Origin: Anaerostipes hominis (ex Lee et al. 2021)
Lineage (GTDB): Bacteria > Bacillota > Clostridia > Lachnospirales > Lachnospiraceae
Length of the DNA: 64,000 nt
Assembly: GCF_002270485.1 (NCBI RefSeq)
Contig: NZ_NQOG01000002.1
Location: forward strand, 289,298-353,297
Reading direction: 5' to 3'
In this document: positions 52,418 to 61,513 of the stretch, one piece after another
Numbering within the stretch: the first letter of the stretch is position 1
How the letters are laid out: the number at the start of each line of letters is the position of its first letter
Position numbers and translations under genes: made by a program
The notes under the pieces: generated by a model
The model's database searches: none
What the model saw: only the letters and a program-made list of their open reading frames with translations
Told to the model about the DNA's origin: nothing

Positions 52418-53011
52418 ATGAGAAAAAAATCACACATTTCATTGGCTGGACAAATTATGGACTCACTGAGACTGGAAGAAGTTTTTGACTATAAGTTACC
52501 GTTTTATGTCGGGAGTATCTGGCCGGACTGCAGACCATCCTTTTTGACAACACCGCATACTTTTGACATAACATATGATAAAATAGAGAATCAACTTGAT
52601 GACTTTGTAGCAGACTACGATACCCTGAAGGGGATGAACATGCGCCGCTGTGCAAAGTTGGGAGTGATTATTCATTATATTGCTGATTACTTTACGTTTC
52701 CCCACAACAGCACTTACGAGGGCAATGTAAAAGACCATTGTATTTATGAGAGGGATTTAAAACACGGACTCAAAGAGTATCTCTCCACAGAAGAAGCCAT
52801 GGAGCGCAAAGACAAGATTGTTCCGTTGAGTTCTACAAAAGGTTTGTCTGAATTCATTCAGAACATCCATGCAGAATATATGCGCGGTGAACACAGCGTG
52901 GCAGATGATATCAAGTACATTGTGGATGTGTGCACCACAGTAGTGATGAGCATATTAAATATTATTAAGATCAGCTACGAGAATGTTGCTCTGAAAGTAC
53001 AGTACGCATAA
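52418..53011 (+). CDS. Zinc-dependent phospholipase C family protein
   Basis: A 197-residue protein of the PF00882 fold. Zinc-ligand candidates are spread as in the family: SHISLAGQIMD, PDCRPSFLTTPHTFD, GVIIHYIADYFTFPHN and DHCIYERDLKH. There is no signal peptide, unlike the secreted clostridial toxins, so it probably acts in the cytoplasm or is not a lipase at all. AAGGAG precedes the ATG. Own promoter and terminator. Substrate unknown. Confidence 0.85.
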   Translation: MRKKSHISLAGQIMDSLRLEEVFDYKLPFYVGSIWPDCRPSFLTTPHTFDITYDKIENQLDDFVADYDTLKGMNMRRCAKLGVIIHYIADYFTFPHNSTYEGNVKDHCIYERDLKHGLKEYLSTEEAMERKDKIVPLSSTKGLSEFIQNIHAEYMRGEHSVADDIKYIVDVCTTVVMSILNIIKISYENVALKVQYA

Positions 53012-53025
53012 GCAGAAGAATTTAT

Positions 53026-53071
53026 ACCGCAGGCTAGCTTTTATGAAAAGTTATCCTGCGGCATTTTTTTG
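53026..53071 (+). terminator. Terminator after the phospholipase-like gene
   Basis: CCGCAGG and CCTGCGG arms with an internal loop, followed by CATTTTTTT. Confidence 0.8.
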
Positions 53072-53115
53072 TGGAAGAAGGAAATAATTAATAAATAAGA
53101 AAGGAGATCAGAGGT

Positions 53116-53913
53116 ATGAGATTAAAAGATAAAGTAATCTTGATTACAGCTTCAACGAGGGGGATTGGTCTGGCGATAACGAAAGCGTGTGCCGAAGAAG
53201 GTGCCATTGTATATATGGGGGCCAGAAACCTGGAACGAGCGGGGCAGAGAGCGGATGAGCTGAATCAGAAGGGCTTTCGAGTAAGGTATGTGTATAATGA
53301 TGCCTATGAACCGGAGACTTACGACAGTATGATTGAGGAAGTGGTCAATAAGGAAGGGCGTATCGATGTGCTTGTAAACAATTTCGGCACTTCAGATCCG
53401 AAGAAAGACATGGATATCGGCCATACGGACTGCATAGACTTCCTTCAGATCGTCAATACGAATCTGACCAGTGTGTTTGCGGCTTCCCAGGCAGCCATAA
53501 AACACATGGAAGCACAGGGGAGAGGCAGTATCATCAATATTTCTTCCGTAGGCGGATTGGTACCGGATATCTCTCAGGTTGCCTATGGAACCAGCAAAGC
53601 GGCGATCAATTATCTCACCAAATTGATTGCGGTCCAGGAGGCAAGGCACAATATTCGTTGCAATGCTGTTCTGCCCGGCATGACGGCGACTGATGCAGTG
53701 CAGGATCATCTGAGCGATGAGTTCAGAGAATTCTTCTTAAAACACACGCCGATCCGGAGAATGGGAAAACCGGAGGAGATCGCTGCGGCAGTTGTGTATT
53801 TTGCCGGTGATGAGTCTGCCTACACTACCGGGCAGATCATGGATATATCCGGCGGATTCGGAAAAGCGACACCTATCTTCGGAGACATGGCCGAGATGAA
53901 GCAGAAACGCTGA
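53116..53913 (+). CDS. SDR oxidoreductase, probable 7-alpha-hydroxysteroid dehydrogenase
   Basis: A 265-residue classical short-chain dehydrogenase. Cofactor loop TASTRGIG at 11-18 with Arg in VYMGARN (favouring NADP), NNFGTSDPKKD, catalytic Ser144, Tyr157 and Lys161 (ISSVGG, YGTSKAA). TASTRGIGLAI, NNFG, SSVGGLVPDISQVAYGTSK, RCNAVLPGMTATDAVQ and the tail SGGFGKATPIFGD closely recall the 7-alpha-HSDHs of gut clostridia, which oxidise the 7-alpha hydroxyl of bile acids. That assignment rests on remembered similarity. AAAGGAG precedes the ATG. Monocistronic; no bai genes are near. Confidence 0.72.
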   Translation: MRLKDKVILITASTRGIGLAITKACAEEGAIVYMGARNLERAGQRADELNQKGFRVRYVYNDAYEPETYDSMIEEVVNKEGRIDVLVNNFGTSDPKKDMDIGHTDCIDFLQIVNTNLTSVFAASQAAIKHMEAQGRGSIINISSVGGLVPDISQVAYGTSKAAINYLTKLIAVQEARHNIRCNAVLPGMTATDAVQDHLSDEFREFFLKHTPIRRMGKPEEIAAAVVYFAGDESAYTTGQIMDISGGFGKATPIFGDMAEMKQKR

Positions 53914-53951
53914 AAAAGAGCAGGCACCAATAAAGGATGCCTGCTCTTTCT
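53914..53951. terminator. Bidirectional intrinsic terminator
   Basis: AAAGAGCAGGCA and TGCCTGCTCTTT around an 11-base loop, between convergent SDR and ABC-F genes. Confidence 0.88.
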
Positions 53952-53959
53952 GAATTTAT

Positions 53960-55585
53960 TTAGTTTTCTTCGTCGTAGTTTGCGACCTGGCGTTTTCTTG
54001 CAGACTCATCATTTTCCAGATATTCATCATAGGTTCCGAGGAAGTCGATCATGCCGCTGTCCGTGAACTCAATGATACGGTTGGCCGTGGTCTGTACAAA
54101 CTGATGATCCTGTGAACTGAACAACAGCCCTCCGGTAAACTTGTGGAGCCCTTCATTCAGGGCAGTAATGGATTCCATATCCAGGTGGTTGGTCGGCTCA
54201 TCTAAAATGAGGATGTTGGCTCCGCTGATCATGAGTTTAGACAGCATACAGCGGACCTTTTCTCCTCCGGATAAAACAGAAACTTTCTTTAAGGCTTCTT
54301 CACCCGAGAAAAGCATACGCCCGAGGAAACCGCGGACAAAGGTGACATCCTTGTCCTCAGAGTACTGGCTGAGCCACTCTGCGATGGACATATCTTCACT
54401 GAAATCCTTTGTGTTGTCCTTAGGAAAATAGGACTGGGAAGTCGTGACACCCCATTTATATGTCCCCTTATCTGGCTCCAGTTCCCCGGCAATAATACGG
54501 AAGAAGGTTGTGGTAGCCAGTGTATTCGGGCCTACAAAAGCGATCTTATCCTCTGGATTCATAGTGAAAGAGACATTATCAAGGACTTTCACACCATCGA
54601 TTGTCTTGGAAAGTCCTTCTACAGAGAGGGCATCGTTTCCGATATCGCGGATTGGTTTGAAATTGATATAAGGGTATTTTCTGCTGGATGGCTTGATCTC
54701 GTCCAGCTGGATCTTATCCAGTGCTTTCTTTCTGGATGTGGCCTGCTTGGATTTGGAAGCGTTAGCACTGAATCTTGCAATGAAATCCTGCAGTTCTTTG
54801 ATCTTTTCTTCTTTTTTCTTGTTGGCATCTTTCATCTGTTTGGAGATCAGCTGGCTGGACTCATACCAAAAATCATAGTTTCCAGTGTAGAGCTGGATCT
54901 TTGCATAGTCGATATCAGCGATATGGGTACATACCTTATTTAAAAAGTAGCGGTCATGGGATACAACGATAACGGTGTTGTCAAAGTCGATGAGGAAATC
55001 TTCCAGCCAGCGGATGGCTTCCAGATCCAAATGGTTGGTGGGCTCATCCAGCAGCAGGATGTCCGGATTGCCGAACAAAGCCTGGGCCAAGAGTACTTTA
55101 ACCTTCTGAGAACCGTTTAACTCAGACATCTTTGCATAGTGGAGATCATTGTCAATACCGAGTCCGTTCAGGAGCGTTGCAGCATCGGATTCGGCTTCCC
55201 AGCCGTTCATATCGGCAAATTCAGCTTCCAGTTCGCTGGCCTTGATGCCGTCTTCCTCTGTAAAATCCTCTTTGGCATAGATCGCATCTTTTTCTTTCAT
55301 AATCTCATAAAGCCGGGTATTCCCCAGCATCACAGCATCCAGCACCGTGTATTCATCATACTGGTAGTGATCCTGTTTTAATACGGACAGCCTCTGGCCG
55401 TCTGTGATGGCTACTTCACCCTGAGACGGCTCCAGTTCACCGGACAGGATTTTTAAAAAAGTTGATTTGCCCGCTCCGTTGGCTCCGATCAGGCCATAAC
55501 AGTTGCCCTCTGTAAATTTAATGTTTACATCTTCAAATAATGCGCGTTTTCCAAGGCGCAGTGTCACATTGATTGCTTGTATCAT
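53960..55585 (-). CDS. ABC-F family ATPase with altered second Walker A
   Basis: A soluble, ribosome-associated type of ABC protein, 541 residues, two ATPase domains and no membrane part. NBD1 has Walker A GANGAGKST at 34-42, a variant signature LNGSQ, and LLLDEPTNHLD. A charged linker (about 245-300) follows. NBD2 has signature LSGGEK and LILDEPTNHLD, but its Walker A reads GPNTLATTT at 352-360, so the ATP-binding Lys is Thr and two glycines are lost; the DNA codon is ACC. Membership of the YkpA/YbiT-like class is likely. Regulation of translation or antibiotic protection are family roles; none is assigned. Confidence 0.9.
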   Translation of the reverse strand: MIQAINVTLRLGKRALFEDVNIKFTEGNCYGLIGANGAGKSTFLKILSGELEPSQGEVAITDGQRLSVLKQDHYQYDEYTVLDAVMLGNTRLYEIMKEKDAIYAKEDFTEEDGIKASELEAEFADMNGWEAESDAATLLNGLGIDNDLHYAKMSELNGSQKVKVLLAQALFGNPDILLLDEPTNHLDLEAIRWLEDFLIDFDNTVIVVSHDRYFLNKVCTHIADIDYAKIQLYTGNYDFWYESSQLISKQMKDANKKKEEKIKELQDFIARFSANASKSKQATSRKKALDKIQLDEIKPSSRKYPYINFKPIRDIGNDALSVEGLSKTIDGVKVLDNVSFTMNPEDKIAFVGPNTLATTTFFRIIAGELEPDKGTYKWGVTTSQSYFPKDNTKDFSEDMSIAEWLSQYSEDKDVTFVRGFLGRMLFSGEEALKKVSVLSGGEKVRCMLSKLMISGANILILDEPTNHLDMESITALNEGLHKFTGGLLFSSQDHQFVQTTANRIIEFTDSGMIDFLGTYDEYLENDESARKRQVANYDEEN

Positions 55586-55704
55586 GGAAATAAACCTTTC
55601 TTATTTAAAATTCGTTTGGGATCGTCTTTTTTCTATTTTACAGGAAAGTGAAACTTTTTCAAGTGATATTTCCACAGAACAGTAAAATGTGCAAGGAAAA
55701 ATAC

Positions 55705-55733
55705 TTGACAAACAGAAAGATATCCGATACACT
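55705..55733 (+). promoter_or_regulatory. Promoter of ylxM-ffh-rpsP-khpA
   Basis: TTGACA at 55705-55710, 17 bases, TACACT at 55728-55733; start near 55740, 34 bases before the ylxM ATG. Confidence 0.7.
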
Positions 55734-55773
55734 ATATCTCGGTAAAGGAAAAACACTTTACAGGAGAGGCAGC

Positions 55774-56130
55774 ATGGAACGGATTGTAGAACAGACACTC
55801 TTATACGATTTTTATGGAGAGCTTCTGACAGAACATCAAAAGGAAATATACGAAGACCATGTACTGAACGATTTGTCTCCCAGCGAGATTGCAGGAGAAC
55901 ACGGAATTACGAGACAGGCTGCCTATGATATGATCAGGCGCTGCAATAAGATTCTCGCCGGATATGAGAGAAAGCTGCACCTTGTGGAAAAGTTTTTGAG
56001 GACGAAAGAAAAAGTAAGTGAGATTCATCTTCTGGCCAAGAGCATTTTAGATGCAGTGGATCAGCAGCAGATGAAAACAGAGATCAGAAAGATAGAGCAG
56101 GTATCCAACGGGATTCTGGAAGATTTGTAA
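55774..56130 (+). CDS. ylxM: YlxM-family helix-turn-helix protein
   Basis: A 118-residue partner of the signal recognition particle genes, helical and carrying a sigma-factor-like HTH (LSPSEIAGEHGITRQAAYDMIRRC). YlxM proteins bind or modulate SRP in some Firmicutes and streptococci. ATG 55774 has CAGGAGA upstream; the longer reading from 55648 runs through the promoter and is rejected. Followed by ffh after 38 bases. Confidence 0.88.
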   Translation: MERIVEQTLLYDFYGELLTEHQKEIYEDHVLNDLSPSEIAGEHGITRQAAYDMIRRCNKILAGYERKLHLVEKFLRTKEKVSEIHLLAKSILDAVDQQQMKTEIRKIEQVSNGILEDL

Positions 56131-56168
56131 CAGATCGCCGGTGTCTGCGGCGGATTCAGGAGGATGTT

Positions 56169-57509
56169 ATGGCATTTGAAAGTTTATCTGAGAAACTTCA
56201 AAACGTATTTAAAAATTTGAGAAGCAAGGGACGACTGACAGAGAACGATGTAAAGGCAGCGATGAAAGAAGTCAAGCGGGCGCTTTTAGAGGCTGATGTC
56301 AACTTTAAAGTTGTTAAAACATTTATTAAAGCTGTTCAGGACCGTGCTGTTGGGCAGGACGTACTAAACGGACTGAATCCGGGACAGATGGTCATTAAGA
56401 TAGTAAAAGAAGAGATGGAGGCCCTGATGGGGTCCACGACCACAGAGATTCAGTTGAAACCCGGCAATGAAATCACAGTTATTCTGATGGCAGGTCTCCA
56501 GGGTGCGGGTAAAACGACTACCACGGCTAAGATCGCCGGAAAGTATAAGCAGAAGGGAAAACGTCCGTTACTGGTGGCCTGTGATGTCTACCGTCCGGCA
56601 GCGATCAAACAGCTTCAAGTCAATGGAGAAAAACAAGGTGTCCCGGTATTTTCCATGGGAGATAAGATGAACCCTGTGGATATCGCAAAGGCATCCATTG
56701 AGCACGCGGCGAAGAATGGCAACAACATTGTCATTCTGGATACAGCGGGCCGCTTACATATCGATGAGGACATGATGACAGAACTGATTGCCATCAAACA
56801 GGCCGTCGATGTGCATCAGACCATTCTCGTAGTAGATGCCATGACCGGACAGGATGCGGTCAATGTGGCAAAAGATTTCAATGAAAAAGTCGGAGTCGAC
56901 GGTGTCATCCTTACAAAGATGGACGGCGATACCAGAGGAGGAGCGGCATTATCGATCCGTTCTGTCACAGGGAAACCGATTTTATATATTGGTATGGGAG
57001 AGAAGCTGGATGATCTTCAGCAGTTCTATCCCGACCGCATGACGAGCCGGATTCTTGGCATGGGAGATGTGCTGACTCTGATCGAGAAGGCTGAAGCTAC
57101 CGTGGATGAGGAAAAGGCGCTGGAGATGCAGCAAAAGCTCAGAAAAGCTTCCTTTACCTTTGACGACTTTTTAGAACAGATGGAGCAGGTAAAGAAGATG
57201 GGAGGACTTGCCGACATGCTGTCCATGATCCCGGGACTTGGGAATCAGTTAAAGGGTGCAGACCTGGATGACAGTATGATGGACCGGACCGCATCGATCA
57301 TTTATTCGATGACGAAGGAAGAGCGGGCCACGCCGGAGATCATCAATCCTTCCAGAAGGAAAAGGATTGCCGACGGTGCCGGGGTGCCGATCTCAGAAGT
57401 CAACAAGCTTTGCAAACAGTTCCAGAACCAGAAGAAGATGATGAAGCAGATGTCTGGTATATTTGGTGGCAAGAGCGGAAAAAAAGGCAGATTTAAATTT
57501 CCTTTTTAA
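56169..57509 (+). CDS. ffh: Signal recognition particle protein Ffh
   Basis: SRP54 GTPase that binds signal sequences and 4.5S RNA for membrane targeting. 446 residues: N domain (1-90), G domain (GLQGAGKTTTTAKIAGKY, DTAGRLHID, TKMDGDTRGGAALS) and methionine-rich M domain (about 300-446; GGLADMLSMIPG, NPSRRKRIADGAG, KMMKQMSGIFGG). AGGAGG precedes the ATG. It is co-transcribed with ylxM and rpsP. Confidence 0.97.
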   Translation: MAFESLSEKLQNVFKNLRSKGRLTENDVKAAMKEVKRALLEADVNFKVVKTFIKAVQDRAVGQDVLNGLNPGQMVIKIVKEEMEALMGSTTTEIQLKPGNEITVILMAGLQGAGKTTTTAKIAGKYKQKGKRPLLVACDVYRPAAIKQLQVNGEKQGVPVFSMGDKMNPVDIAKASIEHAAKNGNNIVILDTAGRLHIDEDMMTELIAIKQAVDVHQTILVVDAMTGQDAVNVAKDFNEKVGVDGVILTKMDGDTRGGAALSIRSVTGKPILYIGMGEKLDDLQQFYPDRMTSRILGMGDVLTLIEKAEATVDEEKALEMQQKLRKASFTFDDFLEQMEQVKKMGGLADMLSMIPGLGNQLKGADLDDSMMDRTASIIYSMTKEERATPEIINPSRRKRIADGAGVPISEVNKLCKQFQNQKKMMKQMSGIFGGKSGKKGRFKFPF

Positions 57510-57559
57510 CGCTTTGTTATAGATATTTTTAACAATTAAAATTTATGGAGGTGAAACAG

Positions 57560-57805
57560 ATGGCAGTAAAGATGAGATTAAAAAGAATGGGACAGAAAAA
57601 GTCTCCTTTTTATAGAGTGGTTGTAGCAGATTCCAGATCTCCGAGAGACGGAAAATTCATCGAAGAAATCGGTACTTACGATCCGAATCAGGATCCAAGT
57701 GTGATCAAATTCGACGAAGACGCTGCAAAGAAATGGTTATCTCAGGGTGCACAGCCGACAGATACTGTTGCAAGATTACTTAAAGTTGCTGGAATTGAAA
57801 AATAG
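57560..57805 (+). CDS. rpsP: 30S ribosomal protein S16
   Basis: An 81-residue small-subunit protein: [26 protein letters not shown] start, [16 protein letters not shown], and [21 protein letters not shown] 57560 is chosen because GGAGGTG lies at 57547-57553; the in-frame ATG at 57545 would place the ribosome site inside the gene. It lies between ffh and khpA, as usual in Firmicutes. Confidence 0.97.
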   Translation: MAVKMRLKRMGQKKSPFYRVVVADSRSPRDGKFIEEIGTYDPNQDPSVIKFDEDAAKKWLSQGAQPTDTVARLLKVAGIEK

Positions 57806-57821
57806 TTAGGAGGCAAAACGC

Positions 57822-58049
57822 ATGAAACATTTGTTAGAAGTGATTGCAAAAGCCCTCGTAGATCAACCGGACGAAGTAACAGTAATCGAGCGTGAGACTG
57901 AAGATGCTTTAATCTTGGAATTACATGTTGCCCCAGGTGATATGGGAAAAGTCATTGGCAAGCAGGGAAGGATTGCAAAGGCGATCCGGACTGTGGTCAA
58001 GGCTTCCGTTGATAAAGGCGACAAAAAGATTGTTGTAGATATACAATAA
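57822..58049 (+). CDS. khpA: KH domain RNA-binding protein KhpA (YlqC)
   Basis: A 75-residue single KH-domain protein with the GKVIGKQGRIAKAIRTVV loop (GxxG). Pairs with KhpB in other Firmicutes to bind small and messenger RNAs. TTAGGAGG precedes the ATG; 16 bases after rpsP. The usual next genes rimM, trmD and rplS are absent here; a terminator follows directly. Confidence 0.95.
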   Translation: MKHLLEVIAKALVDQPDEVTVIERETEDALILELHVAPGDMGKVIGKQGRIAKAIRTVVKASVDKGDKKIVVDIQ

Positions 58050-58054
58050 AGGTT

Positions 58055-58101
58055 AAAATCCTGTAATCAAGGTGTTATACTGAGGTTACAGGATTTTTTT
58101 T
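58055..58101 (+). terminator. Terminator after khpA
   Basis: AAAATCCTGTAA and TTACAGGATTTT arms, followed by a T run; loop of about 19 bases. Confidence 0.88.
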
Positions 58102-58143
58102 GTGTCATAAATCCCAGTATATTGTAACAGAAGGAGAAAGACT

Positions 58144-58899
58144 ATGATCCAGTTGGTATCTTGGAATGTAAACGGGCTGAGAGCCTGCGTGAAGAAAGGA
58201 TTTTTAGATGTAATGGGGCAGTTGGATGCAGATATCTTCTGCATCCAGGAGACGAAGCTCCAGGAGGGCCAGATCGATCTGGAACTTCCGGATTATTACC
58301 AATATTGGAATTACGCAGAAAAAAAAGGATATTCGGGGACGGCAGTATTTACAAAGATCAGGCCTTTGTCTGTAAAAAATGGAATCGGTGTCGACGGGTT
58401 TGACCACGAGGGGCGAGTGATCACTTTGGAGTTCGATGATTATTTCCTGGTGACCTGCTATACCCCGAATTCCCAGAGTGAGCTTGCCAGATTATCATAC
58501 CGGATGGACTGGGAAGAAAATTTCAGAGAGTATCTGCTCAAACTTGAAGAGGACAAGCCGGTTATCCTCTGCGGCGACCTGAATGTGGCGCACACGGAGA
58601 TCGATCTGAAAAATCCAAAGACAAACAGGAGAAATGCGGGATTTACAGATGAAGAGAGGGAAAAATTCACCAAACTCTTAGAAGCCGGATTTATTGATAC
58701 ATTCCGCTATTTTTACCCGGATGTGACCGAGGCATACAGCTGGTGGTCATATCGGTTCAGAGCAAGGGAGAAGAATGCGGGATGGCGCATTGATTACTTC
58801 TGTGTTTCCGGGGACCTTGAAGAACGCCTGGCAGAGGCAGTCATTCATACAGATATTTATGGTTCTGACCACTGCCCGGTTGGACTGTACCTGGAATAA
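58144..58899 (+). CDS. xth: Exodeoxyribonuclease III (AP endonuclease)
   Basis: Base-excision repair nuclease of 251 residues. [72 protein letters not shown] and SDHCPVGL carry the metal-binding and catalytic Asn, Glu, Tyr, Asp and His of the ExoIII family. AAGGAG precedes the ATG. It is followed after 18 bases by a second, extracytoplasmic member of the same fold. Confidence 0.96.
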   Translation: MIQLVSWNVNGLRACVKKGFLDVMGQLDADIFCIQETKLQEGQIDLELPDYYQYWNYAEKKGYSGTAVFTKIRPLSVKNGIGVDGFDHEGRVITLEFDDYFLVTCYTPNSQSELARLSYRMDWEENFREYLLKLEEDKPVILCGDLNVAHTEIDLKNPKTNRRNAGFTDEEREKFTKLLEAGFIDTFRYFYPDVTEAYSWWSYRFRAREKNAGWRIDYFCVSGDLEERLAEAVIHTDIYGSDHCPVGLYLE

Positions 58900-58917
58900 T
58901 AGAAAGGACTGAGGCTT

Positions 58918-59967
58918 ATGAAGATGCTGAAAAAAGCAGCTAAAATCATGGCAGTGGTGATCACTGCAGTCGTTTTTGTGTTTACAGGATTGCTGATCTT
59001 TGTCACGGTCATGGAATACCGGCCCCAAAAGACAGAAAGTATAAAGAAATCAGAGGGAACCAGAGAGATTTCCAGAGAAGATCCATTTACCGTGGTCAGC
59101 CTGAATACCGGATACGCCGGCCTCGGAAAGGACGAAGACTTCTTTATGGACGGAGGTACAAAAGTGAGACCGGACAGCAAGATTCAGGTGGAGGAAAATC
59201 TTGCAGGGATCGTGGGCATGCTGAAGGAACACAAAGCGGACGCTTATTTTCTGCAGGAAGTGGATCTGGATTCCAAACGCTCTTATTCCACTGACCAGAA
59301 AAAGTATTATGAGGCTATGCTGGGACTGGGCGGAATGTTTGCCTATAACTTTAAAGTGGCTTACGCTCCGTATCCATGGCCAACCATCGGACATGTGGAG
59401 AGTGGCCTTCTGACGCTGACGGACACCAGGGTCAGCAAAGCCGAAAGGATTGCTTTGCCGGAATCTTTTTCATGGCCTCTTAAAACATGCAATCTGAAAC
59501 GGTGCCTTTTAAAAACCAGGCTGCCGGTCAAAGGATCAGGGGCGGAGCTTGTGCTGATCAATCTGCATCTGGAAGCCTATGATTCCGGAGAAGGAAAAGA
59601 AGCCCAGAGCAAAATGCTTCTGAACGTATTGGAAGAAGAATATAAGAAAGGGAACTATGTGATCGCAGGAGGAGATTTTAACCAGACTTTTGAGGGGATC
59701 ACCAAGTATCCGATCCGCAATAAAGAAGACTGGTCTCCCGGAGCTATCGGAAATGAGATTCTTCCGGAGGGCTTTAAATTTGCAGTAGATGATTCATACC
59801 CTACATGCCGTCTCCTGAACAAAGCCTATGAGAAAGATTCACAGGTCTATGTGATTGATGGCTTTATCGTCTCGCCGAATGTGCAGGTGGAGCAGGTGAA
59901 AGTCTTGGATCATGATTTTCATTATACGGACCATCAGCCGGTCAGGCTGAAAGTAAGACTCAAATAA
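58918..59967 (+). CDS. Membrane-anchored endonuclease/exonuclease/phosphatase family protein
   Basis: A 349-residue EEP-fold protein with an uncleaved N-terminal membrane anchor (about 10-34, AVVITAVVFVFTGLLIFVTV) and the catalytic domain predicted outside. VVSLNTGYAGLG, YFLQEVDLDSKRS, INLHLEAYDSGE, AGGDFNQTF, IDGFIVSPN and TDHQPVRL map to the metal and catalytic residues. The fold covers phospholipases, phosphatases and nucleases, so the substrate is open. Probably co-transcribed with xth. Confidence 0.85.
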   Translation: MKMLKKAAKIMAVVITAVVFVFTGLLIFVTVMEYRPQKTESIKKSEGTREISREDPFTVVSLNTGYAGLGKDEDFFMDGGTKVRPDSKIQVEENLAGIVGMLKEHKADAYFLQEVDLDSKRSYSTDQKKYYEAMLGLGGMFAYNFKVAYAPYPWPTIGHVESGLLTLTDTRVSKAERIALPESFSWPLKTCNLKRCLLKTRLPVKGSGAELVLINLHLEAYDSGEGKEAQSKMLLNVLEEEYKKGNYVIAGGDFNQTFEGITKYPIRNKEDWSPGAIGNEILPEGFKFAVDDSYPTCRLLNKAYEKDSQVYVIDGFIVSPNVQVEQVKVLDHDFHYTDHQPVRLKVRLK

Positions 59968-60017
59968 AAAAGAAGGGGCTCTCCTGTATCTTAACAATAC
60001 AGGGAGCCTCCTTTTTA
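59967..60017. terminator. Bidirectional intrinsic terminator
   Basis: AAAAGAAGGGGCTCTCCTGTAT and AATACAGGGAGCCTCCTTTTT arms with small bulges; overlaps the stop codons of both convergent genes. Confidence 0.82.
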
Positions 60018-60488
60018 ATCGTCTTCTTTCAGGTCGATTTTTTTCGAAGCCTGATACAGGTTAATAATATCTGTCAAAGACTCTTCCATTTTTTCCTGTA
60101 TTCCCTCAAGTTTATCGGGGTCTACATTGTAATTTAAAAACAGTTTTTCTATGTTTTCTGTGACATGATGTCCCAAATGCGAAATGATCAGGAAGGTATC
60201 AAAGTTCTTGCTGTTCTTTGCGTTCACAAAACGCTTTAAGTCACTCTGGATAAATTCGAGGATCTCACGATCGCTGGCAAATTTTCCGTGGATCATCGCA
60301 TAGGGCTGAACACGCTGCAGAAAGTATTTGTTGTGGCGGGTGATATTAAAGACATAGGACACGATCAGACCGTCTCCCAAGTCAAATTCTGCTATGTGCA
60401 TTATGCTGTTATATTCTTTGATTGACGTGGCGCCCAGCTGACGCAGATTAATGTTAATAAAATCGCTGGTTACTGTGTTTTCATTCAT
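60015..60488 (-). CDS. Conserved protein of unknown function
   Basis: 157 residues, soluble, no signal or membrane segment. MNENTVTSDFININLRQLGATSIKEYN, then FDLGDGLIVSYVFNITRHNKYFLQRVQPYAMIHG and an acidic helical C-terminus. It resembles small single-copy proteins of Clostridia I cannot name with certainty. AAGGAGGA precedes the ATG, so it is a real gene. Monocistronic between a terminator and the pseudogene. Confidence 0.7.
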   Translation of the reverse strand: MNENTVTSDFININLRQLGATSIKEYNSIMHIAEFDLGDGLIVSYVFNITRHNKYFLQRVQPYAMIHGKFASDREILEFIQSDLKRFVNAKNSKNFDTFLIISHLGHHVTENIEKLFLNYNVDPDKLEGIQEKMEESLTDIINLYQASKKIDLKEDD

Positions 60489-60530
60489 AAAAAATCCTCC
60501 TTAAAAAGTACATACTGTGAAGCGCATTTC

Positions 60531-61480
60531 TTAGCGCGGCGGAATTAATTTAAAAAAATATGTGAATTTGATCAGTAAAAAGACGGAACAAACTGCAATG
60601 GAGATCAGCATAATTGGAAATCCCACTATAAAATATTTCCCGAAGGAGATGGGATAGCCTGCATTTTTGCTAATGCCTGCCAGCACCACATTTGCTGAGG
60701 CACCGATCAGAGTGCTGTTTCCTCCGAGACAGGCGCCCATCCACCAGAGAGGTTCTGCATGGACCCCACTGGCCTGCATGGTAAAGATCATATTTCCGCC
60801 GTTTAAATTCTTCAGGCGTTTATCTTTGATGGATTTGTGTTCATCCGGCTGCATCACTTTCTGTACATTCTTTTCATCCACAGTGAGGCTTTTTTTATAA
60901 ATAAACCGGTAACAGATAATTGAAACGATCATGCTAAGAACAACCGCTGCCCCGGTATTCCGGATAAAATCCATAAAGCTTAGATTTGTGGCCGTACCGA
61001 TCATAATATTGGGCGGGTAACCGATCAAAGTAGCTGTACCTCCGGCATTGGATGCCATGATTTGTGTGAGCATGTAAGGCACCGGATCAACTTACAATAT
61101 ATTTGTAATAGCCAGAGTCATAGGTCCTACAAGGAGAATTGTAGTGACATTGTCAAGCAGGCCGGACAGTACTGCTGTGATGATGATAAAAACAACCATG
61201 ATGGGCCACGGACTTTGGCGAGCTTGTCAGATTTGATCGCTATGTATTCAATAATACCGGACGTCTTGATGACAGATACCATAAGCATCATCCCTACCAA
61301 GATTCCGATCGTCTCTGCGTCAATAAATCCGACACAGTCTTCAATAGAAAGAATATGGGTCAGTACAAGAAGCAGAATAGCTCCGGAAACAGCGGCCAGC
61401 GTATTGTTTACCCTGTTCGTGATAATGGCAGCCATTGTAACAACAAAAATAATGATTGCAGCTATTTGATCTGCAGATAT
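60531..61480 (-). pseudogene. Decayed copy of the ArsB/NhaD-type permease
   Basis: Tandem duplicate of the intact gene at 61514-62782, directly downstream of it. The start codon is ATA instead of ATG (aligned at 61480-61478). The first stretch (to about 61235) keeps TMAAIITNRVNNTLAAVSGAI, a frameshift follows near 61220, and an in-frame TAA interrupts the region before PVPYMLTQIMASN (near 61090). The last 183 codons lack two internal blocks of roughly 80 and 30 residues relative to the intact copy, joining KDKRLKNLNGGN to the C-terminal half. The GDPPN motif has become GYPPN. Clearly non-functional. Confidence 0.88.
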
Positions 61481-61513
61481 AAAACCCCTTCTATAAAAAC
61501 AGTAGTTAAATAA

